A stretch of 64,000 bases of DNA from Morchella semilibera (GCA_009192285.1 CM018604.1:1240001-1304000); one strand, 5' to 3'; shown: positions 13,511 through 26,936, counted from the first letter of the stretch. Notes: generated by a model not told the origin, from the letters alone. Numbers and translations: made by a program.

Positions 13511-14390
13511 TGTTCTCTTCTCGTCCTTTTGTTTGATCAGTCCGTGTTCTGGCAGGATTGGCAGAGTGACTCACTTAATGAACCTCACTTGTTGGGCAAG
13601 ACCTAGGATAGAAGAACAAGACCACCTTTTAGGAGAGATTTGAATGCCTTATTTAATAGACAGTGACACGATTTGGCTGTTGTATTTCTCGAATGATGGG
13701 TGAATCAGATAGCAGCAATCTGTGGTGGGGGATGGATGGGTTGTGATCAAGGTATCCAGAAAGCGGGGGGTTGGTGCTCTTAAAGCGTTTGCAAAGGATG
13801 GCTGAAATGGCTGAGGCTTTGACAGCTTTATGGGAATCTTAACGGAGATCTCCCAGTCATTTACTCAGACGTGTGGCGTGAATCTTTTTTTTTCCTGTCG
13901 TTCCGTTTTGATCCTTTCTTGTGAATAGAGCTAGGACTCCAGTATCTGTCTCTTGCTTGCTTATAAATTGGTAGGATAGATGTTGTAGTAGAGTTTGTTC
14001 CTGCCTTATAACACCAATTGGTGTGATCTTACGGATGATTGTGATGAGCTTTTCAAGATCTACAGTAGTTCCAGAAGCTCAGGGGCTCGTACATACTGGG
14101 GTTGAGTTCATTTTTTAACGCCTTGTTCCCAGCCAATACCCCAGTTGCTGGAAGTTGTTTCTTCTGCAGGCGTGTGGTGAAAGCAAAAGCTTTTTTTTTT
14201 TTCCGACAAAGGTTCTTTCACTCGCAAAAGTAGCCATCTCAAGATCCCAAAAATCATGGAGAAATCCTTTAATCGTATGGCAGTGGCTTCACTTCAGCTG
14301 GGGTAGGCATTTCATGACTGAACTAGAACGCCTTTCGAGGTTCCGGCTCGACAATGAAATCAGACACGCTGCATTCACCACCCCAAAGGG

Positions 14391-14423
<33 letters not shown>
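14391..14423 (+). repeat. poly-A tract, 33 bases
   Basis: An uninterrupted run of 33 adenines. It extends two unrelated open frames by encoding lysines, which should not be taken as genes. It could be the tail of a retroposed sequence, but nothing upstream is recognisable, so simple slippage is the safer reading. Confidence 0.9.
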
Positions 14424-14429
<6 letters not shown>

Positions 14430-17309
14430 TAGCACCCTTGCCCATCCATGTATCGGAACGGATACCCCAGCTTACGCATCGGTTGAGGGCCATCTACACA
14501 GAGCTAGAAAGATTTATCACGTACCACTGGTGGATCTTCAACCTACTCAAAGACAAGCCACCAGCCCCCCCATCACCCCGAAAAGTACCAACGAGCATCT
14601 TTTCTTATTTTCATACGCCAGGGAGGGAAACTAGCGCTGTTCCTTAACTGAATTCATGAAAGACCTCAATCCAACGGCTACCCGCAACATTCTGTTGGCC
14701 TGTCCAAATGTCCGAAGACCTTCTAGAAACCGCTCATCTCAGTGAGGGGTTTGAGACAGAGATGCAGTAGTGGAACCCTCAGAAATCTCTAGCCTCCATG
14801 CTCGATTCTCTCCCCACTTCCGTTATTTAGAATACATTCTCCTTCCCCTAATTTCTCCATCTACAGAGTGGTTCTCATCAAAGTTAAAAGTGCGGGGAGT
14901 GCACATTTTGTTACACAGCCTCAAGACACCAGCTACATCCAACGCGTAACCGAACGATAGTGTTAAGCCAGGGAACATCCTTAATATTGGCGGCGGTAGT
15001 GGCATTGTAGTATTGACGTTCCTCAAGGCTAAACGTAAAAGGAAACACCATCCAATGCCTGCTTAATGTCCGAAGCCCTCGCATTTCTATCTACGGTTCT
15101 GTGTGGAAGTAAAAAAAAGGAAGGAAGAAAAAAAAGAAGATCACCGGACAAGCCGAAGCCGCAAGTAGGCCATAGGAACTTGAGAAAGAGCCCCAATTAC
15201 CCTTTCGAAATTTCCTATACTTGTGATAGGTACATATGTAAGTGTTTGCTTCCATGCACCCGGTACATGTGTTCTGGGGTTTAAGATACGCTCCGGTTAC
15301 AATCCCCTGTTAGAGATGATACATACTCATGATAGAGGTCCCGATCACTTTCAAATTTGGCCAGCGATGATCGAGTTTATGTCAATAACATCATAAGAGT
15401 CTCATAATACCTTACCACCAGACCTTTCTCCGCTCAACCTAATCTCACCTCGATGTTGCCCATTTACGTGTTTACCAGGCCACGTAACCTAAGCCTCATA
15501 GGCTTATACTCTTCTCCATCATGTGTATTGTACATGTAGGTTCATGTTTTCCTAGGCCCCCTTTGACTCCCTTTCTTATTCATATAAGAAACGCTTGCAT
15601 GTTAACAGGCCATGCGCGCCGTCAATATCAAGTACATGTAAGTAAGTACAAGTATCTAACGCATACTTTAATCATTAGTAAATTATAAACTTTAATTAGA
15701 ATTTTCAGGTACAAGATAAGATCGGCTTTACCCAGCCCACTGGTATGTCCTCAAGTGAATACATGTATACATGTATCTACATGTATATACACCTCATATC
15801 ACTCGGAATATAAGGTACATGTACTTTCAGGGAGGCATTGCGTTGCTGGCCAAACGACGCGTGTGACGATAGGCTCCCCATACCGTAGATTATCACAGAT
15901 GCTGGGGTTGTGAAAGGCGGCTGGCAAGATCACCGATCATCCGTTAATATCCTCCCCCATATGCATCTAGTGAGGTAAACTCACTCACATACCCACACCC
16001 CCCCCCCCTTTCCCCGCCGCCCCACCCCAATACAACATATGCACCACTGATAATATGTATGTACCGGCTAGAATAGAGTGACCCGCTGCTTGACATCTGG
16101 TGGATGTTAACAAATACGAAGACGTTGCAGTACATGCGCGTCCTATAATGATTATAAGAAACTGGGATGTATCTTCCCACATTATATCGATCAGCACTGG
16201 CCTCTTCCAAAAATGAACCTGAGTTTATGAGAATTGCAGCCGTTCAACCAATAAGATGAGCAGGACTTTTTGTTGACTTTCTGTCCAACTCGCACAGCTA
16301 AAAAAATAGAGTACTCTAGTCTTCTCAATAAAACTACATGTAGTATCGACCCCTGCTCGGCTAACCTAGGGCGAGCAGATATGTCACGTCACCAATCATG
16401 AATGATTTCGGTTTCCTTGCCTTTTTTATCAATAAAATACTTGGCTTGAGAATTATTGAACTACACCAGCCAAGCGTGTCACGGTCGTCATATCTGTGTG
16501 TACTTACATGTAGTGTTATAAGAAAAATGCTTCAGTTTAAGGTGCCCTAGTGCTCACGTACGCTACATTATATACAAGCGACCTGCTAAATTGAATCAAC
16601 AGGATATAGAAGCAGCAAAGGTGACCATCTAAAGGTAACCAGGGATGTATCTAATGAGAGCTTGTGTATATGAAATCTACCATAGCTCTTTGCGGTGAAT
16701 CAAGATCCTCTGGACTCTCCACAATGTCCCAGCCTACTTAGGCCCCAGCCCCTGCCGCAGATTGAACTTATCAGAGCTGGCAGGCTCCTAAGAGACGTCA
16801 ACCAAGTGGAGTGGGCTTATCTACCTCAAGTATCTTAAGGGGATGTGACTAGGGACATTATTTGTTATCCTTACCATCATTAGATTAATAATTGCAGGCC
16901 CGTGAAGTCTAGTAACGTATAGAAATAAGAGCTGTTATCTGCTATTCTAGTAATCGCCAACTCTCGATATTTCTCGGTAGCATTATATATTAATATCGTA
17001 ATCTATATAGTATAAAACTCAATATAATACCTATATCATCGATTTAGCAAAAAGCATTTGTGGTCAAAACTCAAGGGTTTGACCAGGCATGCCATCCGGG
17101 AATGTCTTGTATGAGCCAGCGATCTCCCCCAGTGTAAAACACTTTCTTTGCTTTTTTTCTGCTTTTCTTTTAGAGCGAATGAGCGAGCTGTGTAACTACA
17201 TGTACGCATGCAGTCGAACGTTTTGACCTCTTTAATTAATGACTACATACATCTACATCTACCTGAACTAAAGCTTTACGCTTTATGTTGAGAAGACGTA
17301 CTTATAGAG

Positions 17310-17450
17310 TACTGTCGTTCCGGGGTGATACTGGGTGTTGACGGATCCCACAAAAGAGAAACAGTCAAGTCCGCTTAATTTGTTCTTATTGGCCAAAAAG
17401 CCCCTGTCCGTCAACACCCAGTATCCGTCAATACCCAGTGAGTGACAGTA
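17310..17450. mobile_element. small foldback element, DNA-transposon-like
   Basis: A perfect 19-base inverted repeat, GATACTGGGTGTTGACGGA at 17327-17345 and its complement at 17407-17425, lies inside shorter outer arms GTACTGTC (17310-17317) and GACAGTAC (17443-17450). A degenerate extra copy of the arm (CCGTCAATACCCAGT) follows the right inner arm. The unit is about 141 bases and non-coding. The nested arm copies are typical of a small MITE. Confidence 0.65.
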
Positions 17451-18709
17451 CACGAGACATGAACGTATGTACAAAAATCCCCTTGTCCATAACCAGGCTC
17501 TTCTTGCCCACCCCGACTCGAGCGCCAAGGTGACAAGTTTACCCTACCCCATCGATAGCCCTGCCTGCTACCCTACTGTTCTATGATCCAAAGTTATGCA
17601 AGACTTCACTGGACCCAGGGGTGCGGGCGAGCCGTGTATGAGGAGAAAACCGAGGATATTTCCCTCAGATTTACATATAGCCAACCCTTCTTTTCTTCTC
17701 TTCTTTGGCTGTTCAAGTCTCACACCGCCTTCCAATCGCTTGTATGACGAGAAGGCGTGTCCCAAGTATTTGTGGACATCTATATAAATAAACTAATATA
17801 ATACGTGGTAGATATCCCTGTGAGCTCGAGCATGATATGGAGGGGTGGGGAGGGCGACAATGGAAACGTCCTCCAACCACAAGCATACATGTCATTTTTT
17901 TTTTTTTATTTTTTTCAACTTCTTCATCCCATTCAGCTATTATGAATCAATAGTCAGATATCTAGCTACATGTATAGCAACTTACCCATTGACTCTCGGA
18001 CCTCGATGTCGTCCATCCTGCGTACACAAATTTTAGATAACTTTAAGGCGAATATCATGTACCAAATCTAAGGGAGGTTAGATACATGTACTAACATGTA
18101 TGTATATCGGATGATACATGTACTTTACATGAATGTACAACCTACATCATATACATACAAGGATATCCCTGCCTCTACTCTGAGCCTTCCCCTCCATCTT
18201 TCCTTCTATACATTTTCTAGTCCCCGCGCCAATCAAGTATCGTACCACTAGAGTACATGTAGATAGGGTATCGTAAAATTAGCTTAAAGCTGTCAGCATG
18301 GTCAGAGGTGTTCGTTTCAAGTTGACGTTTCTGGTAAGTTCTTTAAGCGTTTCTGTGAAATGACCCCCACGCCTTCCTGCGCTTAGGATGGGATGGGATG
18401 AGGGGGATGGGATGGATGGGATGGTTGCCGCTTCTAGGCGTCGCTTGCGTGCGTATCGCCTAACGGCGGTAACGTGGCAGCATACAGCCAATTACGTGTA
18501 GCCCGGGGGTCCTTAAAGTGATGCAACGAGCTCAATATTCTGGTGTAGCGACCACCATCAAAGCTAGATCCAGTCAATTTTTTCCATTTGTATTTCCATT
18601 TACTATTAGCTCCGCTTGATACTTCCCAGCTTTTGGGCATGGTGGCCAGTAGCTGCGAAATTAGTGTTTTTTGTTGCCGTTGCATCACTAGAGTACCCAC
18701 ATGATTTAC

Positions 18710-18845
18710 CTACATGTACATGTAGGTACATGCAAGTACTTCGCGCTAAGTAGAGTACTGTGCTAAGTACTGTGCGCACTGTAGGTACATGTTGAACACA
18801 TGTACTTCTTACATGTAGGTACATGTACATGTAGTTACATACGCG
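18710..18845. repeat. dense TACATGTA cluster
   Basis: Five copies of the palindrome TACATGTA, two pairs overlapping as TACATGTACATGTA, lie with several near-matches (GGTACATG, CACATGTAC, GTACTGTG) in about 130 bases. The stretch can fold into several alternative hairpins. It is the densest cluster of the motif in the window. Confidence 0.8.
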
Positions 18846-21800
18846 GTAGATCATTAGGTACTTCATGATAGCAACGGAATACCTACTACTCTGATGCATG
18901 TCGCCCTATTGCTCTTCTACTTACTATCTCCTAGCCAATCCGATGGCCTTGAGTCAGTACAAATATTCCTGCTTGATCTGCTACTAGATACGTCTAATAC
19001 TCTACTCTCTAACAAGCAATTGTAAGTGAGACAGGATCTGACCACATTTTAGTTACCAGCTTGGGTTAGTCAAATGCCAATCTACTTTGTTGCGAACCTC
19101 TCACACGTCAATTTTTTTGTTTCTTATCAATTTTTTTTTTTTTTCCCTCAAGGAAGTTATTACGCAATTTATCTAGAGAACGTCACACTACCCGCATATC
19201 ACTGCTTGACCAATGATGTACCAGATTGAGTCCTGCAACGCATATGATGATGTCTCACCTCACTTCTCGAAGCAGGTAACATCCAATGTTCCCTCCTGCA
19301 CAGGATAGCACAATAAGCTACAGTACTGTACTGTATCTTCCCCCCTCTTCCATTCCTCGTTCAAACTTTCCAGAAATGTGAAATCTCCGAGCTCCAATCA
19401 ATCCACTCCCCGACGCCCGCGCCCTCCCCTGTCTATCCCAATGTCCTATGTCCGTTGTAAAGCGGAGTTGAATTTGGTTTGGCTTCATGCCCATTGATAT
19501 ATCATGTTATGACTGTGTTCGATGTGGGAAGCCGCTCGGACGTGTCTATAAAACCCGTTCTTCTGCGGGATTGATACCCCCCCCCTCCTCTCTCTCTCCC
19601 CGGCACCCCTCTCCGTCCGTTAAGACCTATGCAGATCATATACCCCCAGGCCTGATACGCAGCAGAGAAAAACAACACCTAGACGGAATGAAACTAGGGC
19701 GCTGGAGTCTTGACGGGCCTCATGACCAGTCGACCGCCGCTCCTGATCAACGCATTTTTTTTTATCCCCCGGTGACGAACAGATTTAGAGCACAACCCGT
19801 GCCCTTTCCTGGATGACAACCATTAAAGGGCACTTTCTTGCACTATCACCACGGAGAATTCCATATAAAGCACTTAAGCTATGAACCCTGTTCAGAAAAG
19901 TGAAAAAATCCTGTCTTGCACGTCCTTTGCAAGACATGTCGCTAGTTATCACTCTTGGTGATCAGTGATCAGGCCACCATGATCTGATGGGATTCGGGAC
20001 GGACGGGGTTCGAAAAAAAAAAGTAAACAGAAAATGCCAGGTGCCTCCGTTCCATGTGCGCATCCGATATGAAACATGTTTACCAGGCATTCTGGTTACC
20101 CGTGCGTCATGGAGAAACAAGGCACACAGAGATTACCGAGGAGCACACCTGCGGTGCATAAGGTAGGAAGTTTGTTTACTTGTACCTGGGTTGTACAGAT
20201 CGCTGTGGCTGAGCATAGGTGGAGTGCGAAGCGTGCCAGTATGCATGTGAGAGGGGAACTGATGGATTCAACGTCAATGAACTAATGAGGCCGGCATTGC
20301 GTGCCCTTAATGATCAATGACGTTGTGAGTCATAGTAGGTCCTAATCAAATGTACTAGATCAATTGTCATAGCCTTCGGACTAGATACAATTACATGTAA
20401 TGATGTAAACAAAAAAAAAATGTGCTAGATCATGGGTGGTCACTCGGTATTATGTTTCTTGACCTAACTACTATTGATCGATTGATTGATAACTCATGTT
20501 AGAAGTCCGAGAAAAAGCATCTAGTGCACATGTGGTACTGCTAAACATGTATACAAACCCCCTTCCTCCAAATATCTATTTATGTTAGCTTCATATATTG
20601 TATATATACATGTACTTACATGTAGGTACATACTTCCAAGTATAGTAGAATGTGTATCCCAAACGACGAGTAGGAACATAGCGCTCCCCGAACTCTTTCA
20701 CTACTCCGCAATAACGCTCTTATTCCCAAATCTCCTCATCAATAATCTTATTCAAACCAACTTCAATGATTCCGTTATAACCAAACACAAGGTAGACTAC
20801 GTGTACCCTTCCTGCTTGACATTATTATATCAATATATCGTGAGGTAGGTCTAATATGAGCTAGTGTAAGTATATTAAGCTGAGATTCCCGTCGCGTTAA
20901 ACGGACTAGTAGGAAATTGTCAAATAAGAAACGGGGCTACTTTAACAACACCCGAGTCTACTTGGAAGCGGAATAAAGAGATATCTTTATTAGTGTAATT
21001 GACACTTGCTTTTCAACCTCCCATCAACCAATCCCTGGAACCTCGGCAGCAGTGGTTTAACGAGTGATATCTAGTGATCGATCATACATATAACATTTAC
21101 CCCACACACGCAGCATGGGTAAGGAGGGTGGGACGACCTATAGTTGACTATTTATGCGTAAATATTCGGAAAGTTCCTTTTAGATATAGACCACCCAACC
21201 ACTCACCAGGACACCCCCGGACGGTTGATATAATAACAAGATTCACGTTTCAACCGACTTCCATACCCCTTCTCAGTAAATCAAGATTAACTGTCCGGGT
21301 GAGGGAGTCGTCTAAATATGTCGGTGATGGTAGTCAGTGTTGGTGGTGACCTACTTTATTAACATGTGAGCATACCCACTTGGAGAACAGATCGCCTAGT
21401 AACTTTGGTCCGATTCTAGAATATTCGGCCAGGTCTCGCTGCTACAAGTATCTAGATCCTAGCCTTCATATTCCGATTATGAAACAGATGAGTTCGTAGT
21501 AGTTGGCTTAATTAGTGACAGGCCATATATATGCAGTTTAATGATCTACATATGTTGTAGTTATGTGAATTTTGCGCCATGGACCTGCTACTTTTTTTCG
21601 TTCCAGATTTTAAGAGTATCTTGAACCAAGATCGGGTATGGTTAGTAGCGGGGGATCGCTACTGATCCGAGGATCTAGGATTTGTTTCCCCACTTATCCT
21701 CACACACCTTCCTGGCGTTACACCGTACGATTCACCGTTTAATACTTCACTTTAAGCTACATCGTTTAGCACTTTCGACCGTTTTCAGTGGTATTTGCCA

Positions 21801-23744
21801 AGAAAGCTATCCGGAGGTGAGGCCCCCGTAGCAAGAATTCCGATATAGTTGACCGGATTTCACCCTCTAACTAGGCCATGAGCTCTGACTAAAGGGCGTA
21901 AAAATACCAAAGGGTCCCCCCGAAACAAGGTAATACTTCGGCAAAGCGGCCTCCAGTCAAATATAGACAGATTTCTGGTATCCAAACCGGCTATTGATAT
22001 ATCCAGGCCCATTTGATCCCAGAGACTTCCCGCATCCCTTCCCCCCCCCTCCAGTCGGGAAGATAGAGTTTTAGCTGCACTCGGGGCCATAATCCAAGTT
22101 TCAAGCGACATTAATTCTAATCATGATATTTCACTCGTTGTTGTTCCTCTGTTTTTTCCGGGAATACATGTAATCGGTACGTATCGATAAGGAAGGGAGC
22201 TAATGAAATTTTGTGGGTGGTGACGTTGCAGGAATGCGGATAACGATAAGGGGAGAAGTTCTTATCTGTGGCCGGTGGTGTCTATGCGTTCTTTTGTTCG
22301 CGGTCGGCCCCTAATGGCCCGCGCGCAGCAGATCGATATCCGCAAAGACGATTCCAGGGATGAATGATCAGAAAGAAGAAAATTCCACCACGAGTTACAC
22401 AGAGACTTGCTTTTTGTTAGTATCAAAGGTAGGTGATGGGGTTAGAGTGAAGATTGAATGGTGAAAACGACTGCGACAAAGACGACAGCGATGAAGGGTA
22501 GAAGGAGGAAAGGACGTCGGCGTCGATTTCCCATGAGATCAAGTTTCTGTGGGGTTGGAACTAGGTTGGAACATGTCAGTCAGTATGTATGTAGCAGATA
22601 GATCACCAACTCGGTTATCTTCATCTGAACCACCTCGGGCTCTATCTATCTCTTTCTCTTCTGCAACCTTACTCTACTTTCACATCAGATCAGGGACTTC
22701 CCTCGCTCCCCTTCCCCTCGGCTTGATGCTCGGTTAGAGGGCACGTTTAATAACAAAGCATTATCAACCAGACCGTTGAAGTCAAAACCCCTGCACATTC
22801 CCAACAATTTACGGCCTGTGTTACCGAATGCTACTGGAACAACGTTTTTTCCGTCAACCATCCTGGACGACTGCGCCCAAAAAAAAAAAAAAGTGAATAT
22901 CGATTCCCCCCTTATCTCAGGACCTTGTTCTTGATTTCAAAGGAGTATCATTACGGTTTAAAGCTATCTCTATTGCCTCGGCTAAATTTTAAGGACATAG
23001 TCAAAGTCCCAATTGTAGGGAGAAACAATGGGAAACAACCTCGGAACTCCTCTGAAAAGCTCTAATATGCCCAGACGGTGGCTGGATAGTTGATATTGGA
23101 TTGTGCGTAATTGAGACTCAGTAGTTTTTATTGTTGTTGTGATATTGTTGGATGGCTTTTTTTTTCTCCTGGAACCTTTTTTTCTGTTGAGCTGCGGAAG
23201 AACACAAAAACACCCGATAGGTGTCTCGGAAAATCTACTTTGAGGGCTCATAGGCTGATGATTGAAGAAAAGCGCCCTGATAGAGCAGTGGCACATTATA
23301 TGGGAGCCAGTAGAACCATTAAAGTACCTACGCTGAATCCGTCTCTCCTGCATTGATTGTTGAATTGAGGTTTTTGAAAGGTTGAGAAGACGACATGATG
23401 TTTTACCTCAATTGATAAATTCATGTTGTTCCAATTACAAGCCCCCCTACTTCAGTTCATCGTAAGAATCAGTGCTCAATAGGGTAGAGGTACATACATG
23501 TAGTTTGTATCTCGCCCTGCAACCATCCCCGGAATGTTGTAGTAGACGTAGGTGAACACCCCCGAGGGGACCCTTTCTCCCCTCGCCCCCCTCCCCCTCC
23601 CCCAGTCCCTAACCCCACCACTCTCACGCTTTTTTTTTTTCCCTCGCACCCCTCGCAGAGCCCGTTGTGCAGCTCCCAACAGAACTACTTCCCCTAGTCC
23701 GATAGCGGTTGGGTGACCCCAATTTCTTAGCATTTCTCATTCTC

Positions 23745-23878
23745 TTATTACTCTGCCACCTCTCTTCTTCTTCTTCCTCATTTCTATAATCACCCCATCA
23801 TTCACTCACCACCACCAACAAACCAACAAACCACTATCTCTGTCAACATCAATTAGCCAGAATCAAAAATTTCACACA
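23745..23878 (+). promoter_or_regulatory. pyrimidine-rich leader of the elongase gene
   Basis: A CT-rich stretch (CCACCTCTCTTCTTCTTC onward) followed by CA-rich sequence runs directly into the start codon. Such pyrimidine tracts mark transcription start regions and 5' leaders of well-expressed filamentous-fungal genes. No TATA box is obvious close by. Confidence 0.5.
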
Positions 23879-25031
23879 ATGGCCTCATTGATGTCGTCTC
23901 TCAGGCTTGCCTTGCCGCCCAACTCGTGGATCAAGGCTCTTCCATCACCATCATTAGCTTCGCCTGCAATCCCCCCGGCACCTGGTTTATACCCGTTCTC
24001 AATCTCAGAATCGCTTTACACCTCTCTGCTCAACCCTGCCGTTCCACTCACAATCGCTGCTATATACGCAACAGTCGTCCATGCACTTAACTCCCGCTGT
24101 GATGGCACTCCCTACAGGATATCAAAAACTAGGGCGTTCAAATTGTTTGTGATTGCGCACAACCTATTCCTGGCTGTCTACTCACTGTGGACCTTCGTTG
24201 GAATGTGCATGGCTGTACACCGCTCGATTGTGACCACACGTGGGGTTTCTGGGGTTGTAGAGTCACTTTGCAAGATTCGCCCAGAGACAAGGTTCGGAAC
24301 GGATTTGACCCAATTGCCAGAGGATCTGTTGCAGGGGCCTGTTGGGATGTGGGAGGAGGGTCTTGCATTCTACGGATGGCTGTTCTACTTGAGCAAGTTC
24401 TACGAAGTTATTGACACCGCCATCATTATTGCCAAAGGGAAGAGGAGCAGCCTTTTGCAAACTTACCACCACGCTGGTGCCATGATTTGCATGTGGGCCG
24501 GTATTCGCTTCATGTCTCCTCCTATCTGGCTCTTCTGCGTTTTCAACTCTTTAATTCACACCCTTATGGTAAATCCTCCCCAATCTAAACTTTTATTAAT
24601 GACCATAAAATGCTAACAAACATGAATAGTATACCTACTACACTCTCTCAACTCTCCACATCCGCGTCCCCAACGCTCTCAAGCGCTCTCTCACCTCCCT
24701 CCAGATCACTCAATTCATTGTAGGTGGATCAGGAGCGGCCATCCACCTTTTCATCTACTTCACCCCTACTACTGCCACCACTATTCTCAACGCCGCTTCA
24801 TCCGTGGCCTCTGGTGAGATGAAGAATGGAAGCACTGTTGGAATGCACTCTGGGCCAGGCATGGTTTCCTGTCTCTCTGGCCCCGAGGAGGTTTGGGCGG
24901 TTCTTGCCAACTGCTTCTATCTCACTCCTTTGACCTATCTCTTTGTCAGCTTTTTCGTCGACTCATACACCCAGAAGGGCAAAGCCAGAAGGGCATCGCG
25001 TGCCGCCGCTCTGGCAGCGAAGCAGCGATAA
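23879..25031 (+). CDS. ELO-family fatty-acid elongase
   Basis: Two exons, 23879-24568 and 24630-25031, encode 363 aa. The 61-nt intron has a GTAAAT donor, a perfect TGCTAAC branch and an AATAG acceptor, joining NSLIHTLM to YTYYTLS in phase 0. The ELO signature is clear: KFYEVIDT at 173-180, then QTYHHAGAMICMW from 194, then the NSLIHTLMYTYY region. Several membrane helices surround these, and the C-terminus is basic (KGKARRASR), fitting ER retention. ELO proteins are the condensing enzymes that extend acyl-CoA by two carbons with malonyl-CoA. The histidine box is QxxHH rather than HxxHH; I recall QxxHH from Mortierella-type elongases acting on unsaturated or medium substrates, so it is not obviously the Elo2/Elo3 very-long-chain type. 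Substrate cannot be read from sequence. Confidence 0.93.
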
Positions 25032-25106
25032 AACCTCAATAGTTTTGGCTAGTTCTCAAAAGACCAGTCGTGCCAAGATAATGCGGTCATATCTAGAGGA
25101 AATTCA

Positions 25107-25112
25107 AATAAA
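25107..25112 (+). terminator. AATAAA polyadenylation signal of the elongase gene
   Basis: AATAAA lies 76 bases after the stop codon, a normal distance for a fungal 3' UTR, in A-rich sequence. Confidence 0.4.
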
Positions 25113-26936
25113 GTAAAAGTATGGATTAGACGAACGTGTGGATGAATTGATGAATGTACAAACAGATCGGGTCTGGGCACTGCGGGGGTAGGCTTTTCTT
25201 TTCTTTTGGATTCGGAGTCTTTGTTATTTTTATTCCCGCGCTTTTCTAGACCGTTATCTTAAAATGGTATAAGAGGGTAGTTAGCTGTATATAGACATTA
25301 TATAAAATTTCTTCATGTTCTCCAGCCAGTTGGTATTAACTCATGGGATATCACTCGGTCCAATTAGCAACTGGGGCTCTTTTGTTTCACCGACTAAACG
25401 GTGGCAACCAAGCTAACCCTGGGCGGCAAATGCGCGAAAGTAATTTTACCGTAGTAAAATAATTTACTACCGTACTGAAAATAATACTAGCGTTTATATT
25501 CTATAATGCCAATTTATGGTAAAACCACTATGGAGCGGTAAATGTGTCAAAAGTAATTTTACCAACGGTGGTATAAGCACTGAATTTCAGTCCTTGTTCC
25601 AGTATAAATGCTGACTTTCAGTCTTTATTCTGCATTATCATTAATACTAACAGTTTCACACCAGTGGTAAAATAGCTACCACCGGTGGTAAAATGACCTA
25701 CCACTGGTGGTGAAATTCCCCACCAGTGGACAATGTTCATATATACTGGCATTATATAGCCCCTTTTGGCCAAAAGGTCTGTGCTTTTATCCACTTTAAT
25801 GTATAAATGCTGGCATTATTTTCACCACCGGTGGTAAAATCACTTTTGACACGTTTACCGCACCATAAAACCACAGACCTTTTGCTTAAACATCTGTTAA
25901 AAGTTAAGTTTCATTCGTCCGTCAATGCTAACCCCCCTATAGTAGAGGAACGAAATTTGTATAGGAGATCTATTATTTAATAAGAGAGATGACGAGATCG
26001 ATATCTGTAAGTAAAGCCACACCAAATTTACTTTTTCCAAGGGGTCAGCACCTTACTAACAGATGATAAGATACATGTAGCTCTGCTAAGTTAGGGGGTG
26101 CCGTTTTTCAGCCACACTAGGGCACAGTTCTCGGTGATAATCTTTATATGAGTCAATTGAAAACATGCAAACTCAATTTGTCTTGAGTTCTTCTGAATTC
26201 GGGTATTGGGGTAAGGGCATCCCGAAAGGCATCAAAGTGGGCGGGACGATGTATTTCCCCGTGCGATTCTGATGCCGTTCTGATTTTAAGCTTGGTGGGT
26301 TTATCGGCGCCTTTTAGGAATAGTTTTCCCTGATTTGTTTATCCATCTTGTAAGCGGGGGTCTAAATAATGAATTAAACAAAAGAAAGAAAAAAAGCGGG
26401 GGTCTAAATTTGTATTACGTTGGGATCACCGACCGTCACTCGTTTCGTCATCACATGGGTGACAAATGTTAAGACCCAGGTTATGGGGTATAGGTGTCTT
26501 CCGTACACAAAACCCTTTGGATGTTTATTACAGCCTGGTGGCCTTATTGAAATGCATCTACTTTGGGCTGAACTGTCGGGGAATCTTTAGGGGCTGTGTC
26601 GGAGGCCTGCGTAGAAATACTCTTTCCTTCTAAGTCCATTCTCTAGAGAGTTTGACCAGTCGGATGTTGGGGTTCCTAAGCTTCCCAATTACGCTTTCGA
26701 ATCTTCAAGAACAATGGAATTCTGTGGTTCCCAATTGTGAAGAGGTTCAGTTCAATCTTGAATGATTTGTAGGGATTGAATTATATCCTTTGATTCATAG
26801 CCGTAAAGATACAATTAACCAGCCAACCCCGTTGTCACAAAGTGTCTATTTTGCAGGAGTATTTTTTTTGACGACATTAAACCTGTGTACGCCTCAAATT
26901 GACATTATAATTTAGTGGAGCTTTCAGCTATCGAGG
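25113..26936. other. spacer with foldback element
   Basis: Apart from the palindromic element at 25527-25869 no gene is visible. A degenerate extra copy of that element's arm lies just upstream near 25420-25455 (GGGCGGCAAATGCGCGAAAG then TAATTTTACC). A 15-base direct repeat, AGCGGGGGTCTAAAT, occurs at about 26353 and 26394. Confidence 0.55.
25527..25869. mobile_element. palindromic foldback (MITE-like) element
   Basis: Arms of about 45 bases at 25527-25571 and 25825-25869 are inverted copies with roughly 40 matching positions; the shared core reads GTGTCAAAAGT then TTTTACC. The interior repeats the palindromic block TACCACCGGTGGTA and close variants at about 25660, 25677, 25699 and 25720, each tending to be followed by AAAAT. 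A second pair, AAAAGGTCTGTG near 25774 and its complement near 25872, also pairs. No coding capacity. The arms and the repeated internal palindrome suggest a non-autonomous DNA element with a complex secondary structure. Confidence 0.7.

Larger units (their letters stand above)
13511..23744. other. 10-kb spacer rich in TACATGTA
   Basis: No gene is supported. The stretch carries an A33 tract, a foldback element at 17310-17450, poly-C and poly-T runs, GGATG-type short repeats near 18387-18422, and roughly 22 copies of TACATGTA. The densest groups are at 15527-15825 and 18083-18845. A Cys-containing 109-aa frame at 19487-19816 follows a pyrimidine-rich stretch but resembles nothing I know. Confidence 0.55.

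Noticed and set aside
14155-14634. 159-codon frame spanning the A33 tract
   Set aside because: Its length depends on the poly-A run coding for lysines; no protein-like features on either side.
19487-19816. Cys-containing 109-codon frame (CVRCGKPLGRV)
   Set aside because: A single CxxC pair is not enough for a zinc-binding call and the rest is low-complexity.
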